From the NCBI RefSeq assembly GCF_007859915.1, contig NZ_SJPM01000001.1, forward strand, positions 485,502-549,501: a stretch of DNA of 64,000 nucleotides, read 5' to 3'. Both the position numbers and the translations under genes were made by a program. Under the pieces are notes generated by a model that searched no databases, was not told the DNA's origin, and worked only from the letters and a program-made list of their open reading frames with translations. This document shows, piece after piece, positions 18,113 through 28,671 of this stretch. Every line of letters begins with the position of its first letter. Position 1 is the first letter of the stretch. This stretch comes from Neorhodopirellula pilleata (lineage in GTDB: Bacteria > Planctomycetota > Planctomycetia > Pirellulales > Pirellulaceae).

Positions 18113-20143
18113 TCAATCCAGCTTCTGCAGTCGCATGTCTGATGTTGCAAAAGTCCCCTTCACATTGTCCGGTAAGCGGAACCTCAGGCGAGTTTCCTCT
18201 TGAAAGATGTGTTCAACCGAAAACTCATGCACATGTTGCCGCCAATCATTCGACAATGGAATCGCGACAGGATCAACAACGCGACGCCAACCGTCCCCAA
18301 GCTCGAAATCGACAATCGTATTCGGAGTTCCACGAACGTAACACGAGAACCGATAATGTCCGGGCGGAAGTTTCCAGTCTTCAAACGAGGAGTATTCCAG
18401 CCGGGAACCTTTATCAAAGTCTCCCTCCAGGCTGATGACACGCTCGCGCGCGGGTTGCTTGGTTGGTCCATTCGCAAGAATTCGCTTTTGGAGCGTTTTG
18501 GAATTCGTTTCAAGATTCCAGTAGCGCCAGGGGTTAATCAGGTCAAGTGAAGTTGGCGCCCACCGTGCGATTGGCACTGGAACTGGGATTGGCGGTGTCT
18601 CCACCTCTCTCAGTTCCGCCGGGACCTTGTACGCCAAGGTGTCGTCAAAGCCGGGGCTGTGGAATTCAAAGCCCGAAAGTTCAGCACTCTCTGGCTTTCC
18701 TCCAACGCCGATGTAACCAAACGGATGCCAGCCGCCGCCAAGGTAGTTTTCCGCAGCGAAACGAACGCTGGGAGTCATCCCGCCCTGACGATCGAGAATC
18801 GCGAGCGCGACGACGTACTTGCCTGAAGCGACATCCTTTGGCAAGCCAGTTGTACCAACAGTCGTGTTGACTTCTTCTTCGACCTGATAAGCCTGCGACT
18901 GTTCGTTCCAATCTTCACCCGGCAGCCACTTGCGGATATCGACACCTTCCAACGGAGCTGACCAAACCACCTTCAAGCTCACAGGGTCGAGAAGTCCAAC
19001 CGCCACTGGCCAATCGAGATAGAACGGTGCGCTTCCCGTGTTTCGGACGTTGAGCTTCACTGCCAGATCCTGGCCTGGCTCAATCGATAACGGGTAACTC
19101 ATGGAATCAATGACAAATCGATACCCGAATGCTTTCTGAATTTCCGCAGCACCGGCTAGCGATCTCGGATTACTCTCGTCGTAATCGCTGATCCATCCCA
19201 GGTAGGTTGCGTGATAGCGTCGGATCTTACCAATCATGTAATCCCGATAGGCGGGCACCTCCATGGTTTCGTCGGGAGTTCGCCCAAAGGTCGATTCCGG
19301 CATTGCGTTTTCACGACTCTTTTGCCAGTTGTATTCGACCTCGCCTTCAATCGGCGAGCGTTTCCAGATGTGGGGATAGACGTTCGTTGCCTGCCAGGGC
19401 AACTGTCCGACAGCTTCGGTTGGAGGTTCGCGAGTGAGCGTGGCAAACGTGTCGTAGTAGATACCAAACCCCGCATCCATGAATTCGGGGTCCGTATGCC
19501 GGACCAGCACCGGCTTGTTCTTGAATGCTGATCGAAACGCCTCGGCCAGTAGTTGACGCTGTTCGCTTGACGGCGTCGGATTGTGGTGTTCACCGAAGCG
19601 TCCAATGAGGCCCATCTGGACGGCGAAAATCCGTGGATCGTTGTCCCAGGCCTTCCCCAGTTTGGCGATCAATTCTCGCAATCGCCGCTGAAATTCGGGG
19701 CTGTCGTAATCAAAGTCAGCCAGATCCGACGGCCAATACTGCTGTGGCTTTCCGTCTTCGCCGATGACACCGTTCCAATCCAGATAAACGCGTGGTACGA
19801 GTTTAATGTTCTGCTCTTCAAACGACTTCCCATGAGTCTGCGTGACCTGGTTCGTGTAGGCGATGATTCGATCGACCGAGTCACCTTCGCATGTTTCAAT
19901 TTCGTTCCAATCCACGTACTTTCGCTTCAATAATCCATACCCATCTTTTTTGAAGTCGCGAAATCCCTTAAGCGGATTGTTGATGGCATTGCGAAACTCG
20001 TTCGGCTTGACGGTGACCCATTCAACACCGGACTCGAATTTTATTGTTGGGGCGTTCCGTTGTGCCAGAACTTCACCGCATGAAATCTCGGCGATCATCA
20101 GAGCCAAAACACAAATCAACAACCAATAATGCTTTTGAAACAT
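18113..20143 (-). CDS. Secreted DUF4832-family protein (glycoside-hydrolase-like)
   Basis: A ~676-residue protein with a signal peptide (HYWLLICVLALMIAEISC; the Cys could make it a lipoprotein). The N-terminal part has INNPLKGFRDF, KYVDWNEIE and KLVPRVYLDWNG, typical of the DUF4874/DUF4832 barrel; then FAVQMGLIGRFGEHH and LGWISDYDESNP, followed by beta-sandwich regions and a C-terminal domain (WRYWNLETNSKTLQKRILAN) that may bind carbohydrate. No reaction is established for the family; fold and context argue for glycan hydrolysis. A truncated copy of its C-terminal part lies at 32199-32322. The ATG at the second Met is used; a TTG precedes it. Confidence 0.82.
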   Translation of the reverse strand: MFQKHYWLLICVLALMIAEISCGEVLAQRNAPTIKFESGVEWVTVKPNEFRNAINNPLKGFRDFKKDGYGLLKRKYVDWNEIETCEGDSVDRIIAYTNQVTQTHGKSFEEQNIKLVPRVYLDWNGVIGEDGKPQQYWPSDLADFDYDSPEFQRRLRELIAKLGKAWDNDPRIFAVQMGLIGRFGEHHNPTPSSEQRQLLAEAFRSAFKNKPVLVRHTDPEFMDAGFGIYYDTFATLTREPPTEAVGQLPWQATNVYPHIWKRSPIEGEVEYNWQKSRENAMPESTFGRTPDETMEVPAYRDYMIGKIRRYHATYLGWISDYDESNPRSLAGAAEIQKAFGYRFVIDSMSYPLSIEPGQDLAVKLNVRNTGSAPFYLDWPVAVGLLDPVSLKVVWSAPLEGVDIRKWLPGEDWNEQSQAYQVEEEVNTTVGTTGLPKDVASGKYVVALAILDRQGGMTPSVRFAAENYLGGGWHPFGYIGVGGKPESAELSGFEFHSPGFDDTLAYKVPAELREVETPPIPVPVPIARWAPTSLDLINPWRYWNLETNSKTLQKRILANGPTKQPARERVISLEGDFDKGSRLEYSSFEDWKLPPGHYRFSCYVRGTPNTIVDFELGDGWRRVVDPVAIPLSNDWRQHVHEFSVEHIFQEETRLRFRLPDNVKGTFATSDMRLQKLD

Positions 20144-20189
20144 CAAATTTCTCTCATTGAATCTAGATCAGTGCGTGAGCAATTCTGGC

Positions 20190-20433
20190 TCAACCACGCA
20201 CTACTTGAGTCACTTTATCGTTCTCGACAACGAAGTCCAGACGGGCATCCTTGGTGATCATTTGAGGTGTTATGGATTTTCCGTCCTTGCGAATGATGCG
20301 CCAGGATCGCTCGCGTTGGTTTGCCTGTTCGACCGCTTCCTCAATCGTCAGGCCGACATACTCTTTGTCCTGGGCATGCGAGGTGGTTTCTTATCAGCAC
20401 CAGAAGTGCGGTGGGAAGTCTTGAGCTTTTCAT
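20190..20433 (-). pseudogene. Frameshifted small YVGL/WRIIRxDG protein
   Basis: From the ATG near 20433 the frame reads MKSSRLPTALLVLI, the start of a signal or lipoprotein peptide, and then leaves register. One base over, the frame continues KEYVGLTIEEAVEQAN, RSWRIIRKDGKSITPQM and LDFVVENDKVTQVVRG to a TGA, and that frame has a TAA immediately before it and no start codon. A single-base indel near 20390 explains both halves. The family is the same as that at 17717-18052; an I78-inhibitor-like fold is my inference. Confidence 0.55.
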
Positions 20434-20478
20434 AAGTGCCTAACGGTGAAGAGGTTGCTCGATAGTTTAATGGATCAA

Positions 20479-21711
20479 TCAGACTCGGTAGCGATTGGCG
20501 ATTTCAATTGTTCGCTGTATCGCTTGCACCGCAGCGGTGTGGTCCTGTGAAAAGTTGATTCGAAAACTATTGGTGAATTGTGGTCCGAACTGCGTGCCGG
20601 GCGTGACGATGACCTCGGCCTGAAGTCGCAGCACTTTGACAAAGTCGCCGATGCTGATGTCCATTTCGGGCATCTGTGGGAAGAGGTAGCTGCCGCCTTC
20701 GCCAAGGCGCAGTTTGAATCCGTTGGCGCGGAGGAAGGCTTCGTGAATGTCGTCGCGAATCGCTTGATGTGCGGCGATTCGTGCCTGTATCCAGCCCGTC
20801 GGTTCCGAGAACCAGTTTGCGAGCACCGTTTGGCAGTAGCCCGCAGCCCTGAGTGAAACGATCGCCTGCAGCTTTTCCATGCGGTCGATCATTTGCGATG
20901 AACCGAAAGCCGCCCCCAGACGAAAACCGCTCAGCGACTCCGTTTTGGACGGTCCAATAATCGTGAGCAGGTTGTCGGAATTGAGCTTGTCCAGTCCTCG
21001 CAGATGGGTGTAGCGGACACCGTCAAAAATCTGTCGCGAATACAGTTGATCGACGATCACTCGGACACCGTGAGTTTCCGCGAGCTCCGCGATTGCAAGA
21101 ATCTCATCGGGTGAATAAACGACGCCTGTCGGATTGTTCGGATTCGAGAAGACGAACAACTTCACACCGTATCGAAAACACTCTCCCAACTTCAACAGAT
21201 CGATTCCACTGCCGGAATCGGTGCCGAAATAGTCCATTCCTACCGGAACCAATTCGCCTTCGAAAAACTCCACGAGTTTTCGATTGGCAAAGTAGTCCGG
21301 TTCGACGATCGCAACCTTGTCACCGCGGCCGATGTTTGCTCCCATTGCCAGGAACAGTGCCCCCTGAGTTCCGGGAGTCAAGATCATTTCACTGTCAGAA
21401 TCGATGGGGGCGCCGGTGAACTCCGCAAGCTTGGCCGCGAGCTGTTCACGGATCGCCGCTTGACCTCGATATTCGGTATAGGCTTGTGAACCACCGACTT
21501 CGTAGCCTCTTTGAAACAGTTCGAGTGATCCCGGAATCGGTGGATGCGCGTCGACGTCACCGTGCGAGAAGTCGACCGGCGTTCCTACGATCCTATCGCC
21601 GCGCAGATCGATTGAGTCGACCTGTTGCCGGCCTTCCTGTCCCGGTGCACTTTCGACACCAAGCTTGGCGAACTTCTCAGTCAGAAGACTGGATTCTGGA
21701 AGTGCATTCAT
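20479..21711 (-). CDS. PLP-dependent aminotransferase, class I/II
   Basis: A 410-residue cytoplasmic enzyme of fold type I. Visible features are GGSQAYTEYRGQAAIREQLA, the phosphate/PLP region TPGTQGALFLA, the Asn-Pro motif FSNPNNPTGVVYSP, Asp and Tyr of VIVDQLYSR, and the Schiff-base lysine in GPSKTESLSGFRLG near residue 260. It starts 40 bases after the NhaC-type carrier and is the last catabolic enzyme of the murein-peptide cluster, where it would move the amino group of glutamate or another released amino acid. The exact substrate cannot be read from the sequence. Confidence 0.88.
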   Translation of the reverse strand: MNALPESSLLTEKFAKLGVESAPGQEGRQQVDSIDLRGDRIVGTPVDFSHGDVDAHPPIPGSLELFQRGYEVGGSQAYTEYRGQAAIREQLAAKLAEFTGAPIDSDSEMILTPGTQGALFLAMGANIGRGDKVAIVEPDYFANRKLVEFFEGELVPVGMDYFGTDSGSGIDLLKLGECFRYGVKLFVFSNPNNPTGVVYSPDEILAIAELAETHGVRVIVDQLYSRQIFDGVRYTHLRGLDKLNSDNLLTIIGPSKTESLSGFRLGAAFGSSQMIDRMEKLQAIVSLRAAGYCQTVLANWFSEPTGWIQARIAAHQAIRDDIHEAFLRANGFKLRLGEGGSYLFPQMPEMDISIGDFVKVLRLQAEVIVTPGTQFGPQFTNSFRINFSQDHTAAVQAIQRTIEIANRYRV

Positions 21712-21751
21712 TGGACTTACATCTTTTTGTCAGTGGAAAGTCGAGCGGAGC

Positions 21752-23632
21752 TCAGGCAAAACATGCAACGGTAGCTGTCCACATGACGGCAGCAACTCCA
21801 GCTGCGTAACACGCCGGAACGAGTTGTGTTTTCACGTGATCGGTCAGATCGCAGCCTGTGGTCATGGCACTAAGAATGGTTGTGTCGGAAATCGGAGAAC
21901 ACTGGTCGCCAAACACGCTGCCGTTCAGGACCGTGGCGAAGCAAACCGACATGAATAATTCGGGATGAGCGACACCACTGGCCAGGCCAACATTCCATGC
22001 CAGCGGCATCGCCAAAGGGAACGCGATCGCGAATGTCCCCCAGCTTGTTCCCGTTGAGAACGCGATGATCATCGTGATCAGTTGCAACGCGACGGGCAGA
22101 GCGATGTACGGAATGTGATCGCCCAGCAAGTCGACGAGATACGTACCCGCTCCGACTTCCTGGCTGATGCTGCCCACAGTGACGGCCAGCATCAGAATGA
22201 CGGAAGCCAGCACAACGCCTTTCAAGCCGTCACCAATGCCTTCAATGACGTCTCCAAGTCGCATGCCTTTAGCCAGAGCTACCAGCACCGATAACAGCAG
22301 GGCCAGGCCAAACGCCCAGTTCACTCTGGGAGTGCCGGTGACGACGAATGTTCCCACAGCCGTCCCGATGAGCAGTAGCAAGGGCACGAAGAACTCCAGC
22401 ACGTGCGGCTTGTATCCCGGTGGAATCTTAGCGACCTGAAGTTCCTCCGCGCCCATGGGCGTGACACCCGGACCATCGAGTTGTCCGGTGATCCTGGCGC
22501 GCTCGCTAGCCGCGCGAATGCCGGCTCCTGAAAAACGTGTATAGCCGAGGCTCAACAGAAACGTGCCGATCACTGCGAGAATGCTGTAGAAGCTAAACGG
22601 CACGCTCCGGAAGAAGAACGCAATTCGGTCAGATTCAGTCGCCAGAAAGCTGACGCCGGGAACGAAGATCAATGCCTGCACATAGATCGGCCACGCGTTG
22701 AATGCCAGAACCGCTGCGATGGGCGACGCCGTCGAGTCGACAATGTAGGCGAGCTCTTCGTGGCTGACCTTTTCTTTGTCAGCCACAGGCTTGACGATCG
22801 TACCAACCAGCACGACGCTGACCGTTCCGCCCTGAAAGAAGATCACGCCCATCAGCCAGGCAACCAGTTTCGCTGATCGTGGCCCCTTCACAAAGTGGTC
22901 CGTCATGAACTCGGCAAACGCCTTCGCTGCTCCGGTGCGTGACCAGATTCCCATCAGCCCGCCCAACAACCACAAGTACAGCAGCAAAATGGTGGCGGCA
23001 CTCTTGCTGGCAAGACTTGGCAGCAGCACGGCATCGGTGATGTCGAAGCGTCCCACCATGAAGGCGCCAACGACCACCGCAATCAGCAGCGCCGTTAACG
23101 GCTCTTTCGTCAGCAGGCAAAGCCCAATGGCAACCACGGCTGGAAGCAACGACCACAGTCCAAAATGAAATCGTGTCTCCAGCAGCGAATAGCGTTTCGT
23201 CTCGACACCTTCCTCCTGCACAGAATCGACGACCCACTGACTTTCGAAAGGTGGTCTCCCGTCGACATCTTTCAGTGCCTCCTGTCGCAGCGGTGACTCC
23301 GCATAGGGTACAACACCTTCAATCGCAGTCTCTTCGCCTTTGAACATGTACGACAATTGGCCGGCTTCGTTTTCGTACACATTGTAAGTCCTCTTTTGTT
23401 CCTGCCAGCGAGGTTCAACCTGAGCGAACACGTAAAGGCTGGCGACGATTCCGCCGATAACCACGGCCGCAGCCAATCTGCGCGCTGGCCGAAACTGCCT
23501 TGCCATGTCTGTGCCGATATCGGGCTGCACGGCGGTGCCAGTGGCCGCCTCTTCGATCGCAGGTACGGGCTCTCTGTCATTGTGCTCCCGCAGTGAATCG
23601 TGTTGATTCGGTTCGTTGCTGGACGCAGTCAT
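21752..23632 (-). CDS. NhaC-family Na+-coupled carrier/antiporter
   Basis: A 626-residue polytopic protein from the ATG at 23632. Residues 1-45 are soluble; one helix ([17 protein letters not shown]) then leads to a ~90-residue extracytoplasmic region, followed by about eleven helices. NhaC-type phrases include [36 protein letters not shown] and [17 protein letters not shown]. Family members exchange Na+ for H+ or organic anions. Its placement among D-glutamate and murein-peptide genes suggests uptake of a peptide-derived amino acid, which is inference. The ATG overlaps the racemase stop as ATGA. Confidence 0.85.
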   Translation of the reverse strand: MTASSNEPNQHDSLREHNDREPVPAIEEAATGTAVQPDIGTDMARQFRPARRLAAAVVIGGIVASLYVFAQVEPRWQEQKRTYNVYENEAGQLSYMFKGEETAIEGVVPYAESPLRQEALKDVDGRPPFESQWVVDSVQEEGVETKRYSLLETRFHFGLWSLLPAVVAIGLCLLTKEPLTALLIAVVVGAFMVGRFDITDAVLLPSLASKSAATILLLYLWLLGGLMGIWSRTGAAKAFAEFMTDHFVKGPRSAKLVAWLMGVIFFQGGTVSVVLVGTIVKPVADKEKVSHEELAYIVDSTASPIAAVLAFNAWPIYVQALIFVPGVSFLATESDRIAFFFRSVPFSFYSILAVIGTFLLSLGYTRFSGAGIRAASERARITGQLDGPGVTPMGAEELQVAKIPPGYKPHVLEFFVPLLLLIGTAVGTFVVTGTPRVNWAFGLALLLSVLVALAKGMRLGDVIEGIGDGLKGVVLASVILMLAVTVGSISQEVGAGTYLVDLLGDHIPYIALPVALQLITMIIAFSTGTSWGTFAIAFPLAMPLAWNVGLASGVAHPELFMSVCFATVLNGSVFGDQCSPISDTTILSAMTTGCDLTDHVKTQLVPACYAAGVAAVMWTATVACFA

Positions 23633-24429
23633 GACGTCACTCTCCCGGCGCCGAGCCACCATGAAGCAAAGTCTGTGACCCGCTGTGTCTCGACGACATG
23701 GCCGGTCACTCTAACTCGCAATTCGTTTTTCTCTTCCTCTGCGCGATCCTCCAACAGACGAGCACAGTATTCACCGGGATCAAGGAATCGAACCCTCGGA
23801 AACAGCAACTTCAGTTGAGCCATCGCCATCGGAAAGCAAGTACAGGCCAAAACCGCAACGTCAGTGGATTCCAGAGCACGCCGCAGATCACTCGTGATGA
23901 CCTCGTTGGACTCAGTTTCCCACGGTTCGAACCGGGCGATAACGCGTTCCAACGCGGTAGCCGCAACAGAACTCACAACCACACCGGGAACATTGTCCGT
24001 CAGAATGTCGCAATAAATTGGCTGGCTTGCGGTGAATGTCGTGCCGATGATCAGAACTCTTTGATTTACCAATCGCTCTCGTTCGCATTCGACCATGGCC
24101 GTGAAACAATTAACCATCGAAATGATCTGGCTGAGGCCGGGCACGTTACGCGAATCAGTCAGTTGCTGATAACGAATCGACAATGTGTTACATGCGAAGA
24201 TTAAAACGTCCGCCTCCTTCTGCGCAGCTTCGACCCATTGCTCCACCACCGTTGCGATCGCCGTATCAGACTTCACCCCCAGCGGGTTGACCGCATAGTC
24301 CGCCATGAAGACCGCATTGCGTGCAACTCCGGCAGCCCAAAGAGACTTCAGGACAGACATTCCGCCGACGCATGAATCTGCGAGGAAAACGGGGCGTGAT
24401 TGTAGTAATGTACTCGTCGTGGTTTGCAT
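23629..24429 (-). CDS. Aspartate/glutamate racemase family protein
   Basis: A 266-residue protein of the Asp/Glu racemase superfamily. The two catalytic-type cysteines sit in [11 protein letters not shown] (~80) and LACTCFPMA (~196), and the N-terminus [17 protein letters not shown] is MurI-like. Within an operon holding a D-glutamate N-acetyltransferase homologue and an epimerase, conversion of D- to L-glutamate or D- to L-aspartate for catabolism is more likely than cell-wall synthesis. It overlaps the carrier gene by four bases and follows the serine hydrolase by ten. Confidence 0.85.
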   Translation of the reverse strand: MQTTTSTLLQSRPVFLADSCVGGMSVLKSLWAAGVARNAVFMADYAVNPLGVKSDTAIATVVEQWVEAAQKEADVLIFACNTLSIRYQQLTDSRNVPGLSQIISMVNCFTAMVECERERLVNQRVLIIGTTFTASQPIYCDILTDNVPGVVVSSVAATALERVIARFEPWETESNEVITSDLRRALESTDVAVLACTCFPMAMAQLKLLFPRVRFLDPGEYCARLLEDRAEEEKNELRVRVTGHVVETQRVTDFASWWLGAGRVTS

Positions 24430-24439
24430 TCGCTTGTCA

Positions 24440-25519
24440 TTACTCTGTGGCCGAACGAGCTTTCAGAACAGCTTCGTACAGTTCGCTGGAAAATTTCATT
24501 CGAGCTTCAGTGTTCAGCTGTGGATACTCCTGAGCGAAAAAGGCGACGGTGGTTCCGTCTTCGAAGTGGCGTCGAATCCAGTTCCGAGCTGCCGTGGTTC
24601 CACTGCCGCCTCCACCATGTTCGGCAATCTGTAGTTGGTCATCTTTGCACCTAACTTGCCAGCCGAACCCATATTCGATCGGATCACCGTTGTCGAATTT
24701 GCCTTGGTTGAAAATCATCTCATAACCGTCTTCGGAGAGCAGCCGTGGATCCCGATCCCACAACGCCTTGTCCCACTTGGCGTAATCGACAAGCGTGGTG
24801 ACCATATTCCCGGAACCATTGAAACGCTCGCTGTCGGTCGTGTCGTTTAGTTCCAATACGTCGAAAATCCGGCGTTGCTGAAACTCATGAAACGGCTCGC
24901 CGGCGATCACTTCGATGATTCTGGTCAGCAGGACGTAGCCGGAATTCGTGTACTCGTGTTCGATCCCAGGGGCACGACGCAGATCCATCGTCTCCAACCA
25001 CTCGGCATGAGTTTCATTGGTCAGGTGAGGCAGACCGCGTCCCTGCTTGAATTTCGCGATCGCAGCCTGTTCTTTCTTTTCGATGAAGTTCGCGAGGCCA
25101 CTTGTGTGCCACATCAGGTCTTTCACATAAAGCTCGCGACCTTTGACTGGCAGGTTCAACTTGGGAAGGTAGTGCGAAACCTTCGCGTCCATGTCCAGTC
25201 GGCCTTCTTCGATCAACATCGCGGCGCACATGGCGGCGTATTGTTTCGTGATCGATGCCAGCCTGAGAGGAGTGCGTGACGTGACGCGGCGTCCTTTGAC
25301 GAAGCCGTACCCTTGCTGATGCTGGACGATGCCGTTCTGAGTCACCAGCACGCCGACCCCACCAACGGCTTCGGTTGGAATCCATCGTCGAACAACGTCA
25401 CCGATTCCGTCCATCTCAATTGCTTCGGGATCCTCGATGGGTTTTCCGTCAAGGGCCAGCGTTACGGCCGCAAACAGCAACCATGCCGCCGAGGCGAAGA
25501 GGATCAGTAATTTGCTCAT
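24440..25519 (-). CDS. Secreted serine hydrolase, beta-lactamase/DD-peptidase family
   Basis: A 359-residue protein with a signal peptide ([20 protein letters not shown]). Class C/penicillin-binding motifs are present: SITK around residue 92 as SxxK, the YTNSGY motif near 165 as YxN, and EHGGGGSG near 317 as HxG. Relatives include D-aminopeptidases, DD-carboxypeptidases, esterases and beta-lactamases. Placement beside a murein endopeptidase and D-glutamate genes favours a peptidase that trims murein stem peptides, but the sequence alone does not decide. Its ATG overlaps the upstream amidotransferase stop by four bases. Confidence 0.87.
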   Translation of the reverse strand: MSKLLILFASAAWLLFAAVTLALDGKPIEDPEAIEMDGIGDVVRRWIPTEAVGGVGVLVTQNGIVQHQQGYGFVKGRRVTSRTPLRLASITKQYAAMCAAMLIEEGRLDMDAKVSHYLPKLNLPVKGRELYVKDLMWHTSGLANFIEKKEQAAIAKFKQGRGLPHLTNETHAEWLETMDLRRAPGIEHEYTNSGYVLLTRIIEVIAGEPFHEFQQRRIFDVLELNDTTDSERFNGSGNMVTTLVDYAKWDKALWDRDPRLLSEDGYEMIFNQGKFDNGDPIEYGFGWQVRCKDDQLQIAEHGGGGSGTTAARNWIRRHFEDGTTVAFFAQEYPQLNTEARMKFSSELYEAVLKARSATE

Positions 25520-26352
25520 TTCTTTTTCTCCAACGCGGCATCAATGAACGCCTGAATAAGTTTTTGCTGTAATTTGTTTTCCGGAACGAGCTTTTCCGGA
25601 TGCCACTGAACCCCGATCACAAAACGATTCGGGTCGGTCGATTCGATTGCTTCGACAATTCCGTCTGGACTTTTGGCGACAATCCGCATCCCCTGGCCAG
25701 GATCACGAACCGACTGATGATGAAGCGAATTCACCTCGAACTGTTCTTCCCCGAAGATTCGCATCAAATGAGAGTCTCGTTCGACCGACACCATGTGATT
25801 GACATACTTGGGATGGCCACCAAACTCAGTAGGGATGTCTTGCACGAGTGAACCATGATGAGCAACGCTGATCCATTGGCATCCGAGACAGATTCCGAGA
25901 AGCGGTTTGTCCGTTTCTTGTAACCAAGCGGTGATTAAAGCTTTTTCAAACGTGTATCGCTCATCGGTAATCAAATTCGCAGCCGGATGTAATTCTTCGC
26001 CCCACTCCGACGAATGAATGTCATCGCCGCCTGGCATCAGTAAGCCGTCCAGCAATTCGAGATACTCACCAACCAAAGCGGTACTGCCGTCGGCGCACGA
26101 GAGTATCACCGGTATACCGCCACAATCCCGAACGGCACGCACATAGGTTTCCTTGTCCAAAGTAGAAATGCCGATAAGCGGCTTGGATCTTCTCAACGTC
26201 GGTGACGCGTCCTTTGCGAGTGATCCTGTTTGCGTAGGAACGCTCTGTGCCGTTGTGGTAAAAGGCGGTTCGCCAATGACGATTCGATTTGACGAAAGCC
26301 AAGTACCTACGAGTGTGACCAGGCCAATCAAAAGAAGGGTATTACGTTTCAC
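25516..26352 (-). CDS. Class I glutamine amidotransferase-like gamma-glutamyl hydrolase (C26/PuuD-like), exported
   Basis: A 278-residue protein with an N-terminal hydrophobic export segment ([16 protein letters not shown]). The C26 core shows [19 protein letters not shown], the nucleophile Cys in [10 protein letters not shown] near residue 155 and GVQWHPEKL near 255. PuuD-type enzymes hydrolyse gamma-glutamyl amide bonds; in murein the D-Glu-to-diamino-acid bond is a gamma bond, so gamma-D-glutamyl peptide cleavage is an attractive but untested role. It is 25 bases downstream of the dipeptide epimerase and overlaps the serine hydrolase gene. Confidence 0.85.
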   Translation of the reverse strand: MKRNTLLLIGLVTLVGTWLSSNRIVIGEPPFTTTAQSVPTQTGSLAKDASPTLRRSKPLIGISTLDKETYVRAVRDCGGIPVILSCADGSTALVGEYLELLDGLLMPGGDDIHSSEWGEELHPAANLITDERYTFEKALITAWLQETDKPLLGICLGCQWISVAHHGSLVQDIPTEFGGHPKYVNHMVSVERDSHLMRIFGEEQFEVNSLHHQSVRDPGQGMRIVAKSPDGIVEAIESTDPNRFVIGVQWHPEKLVPENKLQQKLIQAFIDAALEKKK

Positions 26353-26377
26353 GACTTTGTTCCGTTAGAAGCGGTCA

Positions 26378-27442
26378 TCAGGGGTATACCAGTGTGGAGA
26401 GCTGTGAGTTGCCAACGCTGACCGAATCAATGAGCTCAACCCCGTTTCCAAATCGATTCGGTAATCGCATGGCTCCATTGGTTATTGTTACGCCCGTCGC
26501 CACATCGTTTGAGAGCAGTTCGGCACCATCGAGGTCTGCGTAATCCAAAAGCGGTAGCAATTGAGCCGCGGCTGAAATTCCGACCGACGTCTCCACCATG
26601 CATCCGACCATCGTTTGCATGGCCAGTTCACGGGCTCGTCGCAACATTCGGACGCCTGGCGTCAGGCCGCCACATTTGCTTAGCTTGACGTTAACTCCAT
26701 GGAAAAGTCCGCTGCACTTTTCGACGTCCGATTCGACCAAGCAGCTTTCGTCGGCGATAATCGGAAGAACGGAATTTTCAAAAACCTGCCGATGCTCGTC
26801 CTGACGTGATTGGGCCGACAGTGGCTGCTCGATGAATTCAACGCCGAGTTCCTGCAAGGCGTGGGAATTTTCGATCGTTTCGTGCACTGACCAGCCGCAG
26901 TTGGCATCAACACGGAAGACGGCTTGAGTTCGCTGGCGAAGTTGGCGAATGATCTCGACGTCATTTTTTGTTCCAAGTTTGATCTTGAAGATCGGCCAAT
27001 CGCGACGTTCCACTAACTTCTCTACCATCCGCTCAACGCTGTCGATACCGATGGTATAGCTGGATTTCGGAACGGTATTCCATTCGAGGTCGAGCATGTC
27101 AAAGGTAGGTCGCTTAGCAAGCTTACCAAACAGGTCGTGTGCCGCAGCGTCAATCGCAGCCAACGCGAACATGTCATCTCGCAACGGATGATGAAGCAGC
27201 GTCCACAGCTCGGCAGCGCTATGGTAGTCCCCGGTCTCGATGGTCGGGCAACACCGTTCGATCGACGCAGCGAGCGAATCAAGCGTCACGTTGTAATAAG
27301 CGTGCTCGGTTGCCTCGCCATAGCCCCTAAGGTCGCCGTGCTCCAGTTCAACGATCAAACATCGCTGCACGGTCTTCGTTCCACGAGCAATCGTAAACGG
27401 GTGTTCGAGCGGAATCTCGACTCGGTACAGGCAGAGTCTCAC
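26378..27442 (-). CDS. dgcA: Dipeptide epimerase / N-acetyl-Glu racemase (DgcA-like), enolase superfamily
   Basis: A ~354-residue protein of the muconate-lactonizing group. The GTG at 27442 is chosen because it forms a GTGA overlap with the DUF1611 stop and begins directly before the conserved [18 protein letters not shown]. Catalytic motifs are KxK in FKIKLG, metal ligands in VDANCGW, FIEQPL and IADES, and the second lysine in [11 protein letters not shown]-Ala-D/L-Glu epimerases have this pattern; next to a DgcN homologue the published DgcA activity (racemising N-acetyl-D-Glu to N-acetyl-L-Glu) is also possible. The symbol is given by context; the two activities cannot be told apart from the sequence. 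Confidence 0.82.
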   Translation of the reverse strand: MRLCLYRVEIPLEHPFTIARGTKTVQRCLIVELEHGDLRGYGEATEHAYYNVTLDSLAASIERCCPTIETGDYHSAAELWTLLHHPLRDDMFALAAIDAAAHDLFGKLAKRPTFDMLDLEWNTVPKSSYTIGIDSVERMVEKLVERRDWPIFKIKLGTKNDVEIIRQLRQRTQAVFRVDANCGWSVHETIENSHALQELGVEFIEQPLSAQSRQDEHRQVFENSVLPIIADESCLVESDVEKCSGLFHGVNVKLSKCGGLTPGVRMLRRARELAMQTMVGCMVETSVGISAAAQLLPLLDYADLDGAELLSNDVATGVTITNGAMRLPNRFGNGVELIDSVSVGNSQLSTLVYP

Positions 27443-28536
27443 TTGCCCAACTCCCTTTTCAAATTCAATACGGCGTCTGCCAAACAAGTGGCTCCATGAC
27501 GATACACGTCGCAAACTGGCAGACCATATTCCTGCTGCATACGTTCGCGTTCGGCATCGGCCTGAGTGGCGGAAACACTCCTACTGTTCATCGCAATCCC
27601 AATGAGCTTGCTGGGATGTCTCAGCGATGCATTGGCGAGATAGGCATCAATCATCGTGCGATGTGGCAACAGCGCAACGGAGCTGAGGCCTTTGACCGAC
27701 TCTCGACCGACTTCGTAGCAATAGATCAAACCATCGGGAGCACAACCGTGCAAAAGCCCCATCGTTACCGCAGAAAAACTTGGATGAGAAATGCTGCCTT
27801 GCCCCTCAATCAGCAGCATGTCGTGATGTTCATTTCGCCGAATGAGTGCTTCGACAGATCCATTGACAAAATCGGAGACGACACAGTCCACCGGAACGCC
27901 AGCTCCGGATATCATGATGCCGGTCTGGCCCGTCGCAACAAATTGTGCGTCTTCGCCTCGATTGGCAAGCTCACGTTGAACCTCCAGGCTAACGACCATC
28001 TTGCCAAGACTGCAATCTTGTCCAACCGTGTGGACACGCAGGCACTCGCTGCGGAACGGAACGCCCGTTGACGTGACATGCTCGTTGTTGCGTCGCACGT
28101 CGATCAAGAGCGCTCCGTTTTCTTTTGCAACTCGGCTGAACTCCGGATCGTCCGACAAGAAATCGTGCATCCCGGAAACAACATCCATTCCGCGGACCAA
28201 CGCATTTAAAATGATGTTCCGCCAAGCGGCAGGCAGCGCCCCACCCGTCAAAGCTGTTCCCAGAAACAGCGAATCCGCGTCCAAGTTGTCAAGTGAAGAA
28301 ACGACCGGGACCGTCTCGCCAACGCCGAACAACTCGTCTGCAAACTTGCCATCTTCAGTCGCATCGAGAACGGCGATCACGTCACTGTGCCGGTATCGAA
28401 GCAGGCTCATCGCGGTCTTCGCGCAGAAGGGCTTCGAAAATCCCTCGGTCAAAACAACGATTCGATGATACGATCGAATTCGAGCATATAAGTCGGTGGG
28501 CTGTGCCGACAAGGTTTTTGCAACAGATGTACTCAT
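27439..28536 (-). CDS. dgcN: DUF1611 protein, D-glutamate N-acetyltransferase (DgcN-like)
   Basis: A 365-residue protein with an N-terminal Rossmann-like domain ([20 protein letters not shown]) and the DUF1611 C-terminal domain: the P-loop-like [20 protein letters not shown] near residue 175, the segment [16 protein letters not shown] and [16 protein letters not shown]. The DUF1611 protein DgcN of marine Pseudoalteromonas makes N-acetyl-D-glutamate from D-Glu, with DgcA encoded beside it; the same gene order is seen here. The ATG at 28536 is preferred over a TTG four codons upstream. It overlaps dgcA by four bases. Confidence 0.82.
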   Translation of the reverse strand: MSTSVAKTLSAQPTDLYARIRSYHRIVVLTEGFSKPFCAKTAMSLLRYRHSDVIAVLDATEDGKFADELFGVGETVPVVSSLDNLDADSLFLGTALTGGALPAAWRNIILNALVRGMDVVSGMHDFLSDDPEFSRVAKENGALLIDVRRNNEHVTSTGVPFRSECLRVHTVGQDCSLGKMVVSLEVQRELANRGEDAQFVATGQTGIMISGAGVPVDCVVSDFVNGSVEALIRRNEHHDMLLIEGQGSISHPSFSAVTMGLLHGCAPDGLIYCYEVGRESVKGLSSVALLPHRTMIDAYLANASLRHPSKLIGIAMNSRSVSATQADAERERMQQEYGLPVCDVYRHGATCLADAVLNLKRELGK

Positions 28537-28671
28537 GAATTGACTCAAAATATATGAAGTTGGTTTGGGGATGTCTCAAAACCTGAGCAGGATCAATGAC
28601 ACGGGCAGATGATTGACAATGACATTGCTTGCTGGAAAATCGTTAAGCACGAGCTCCGACGAAAAGATTGA

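Noticed and set aside
27443..27514. Upstream start for the dipeptide epimerase
   Set aside because: It would overlap the DUF1611 gene by 76 bases and add residues absent from the family; the GTGA overlap start fits better.
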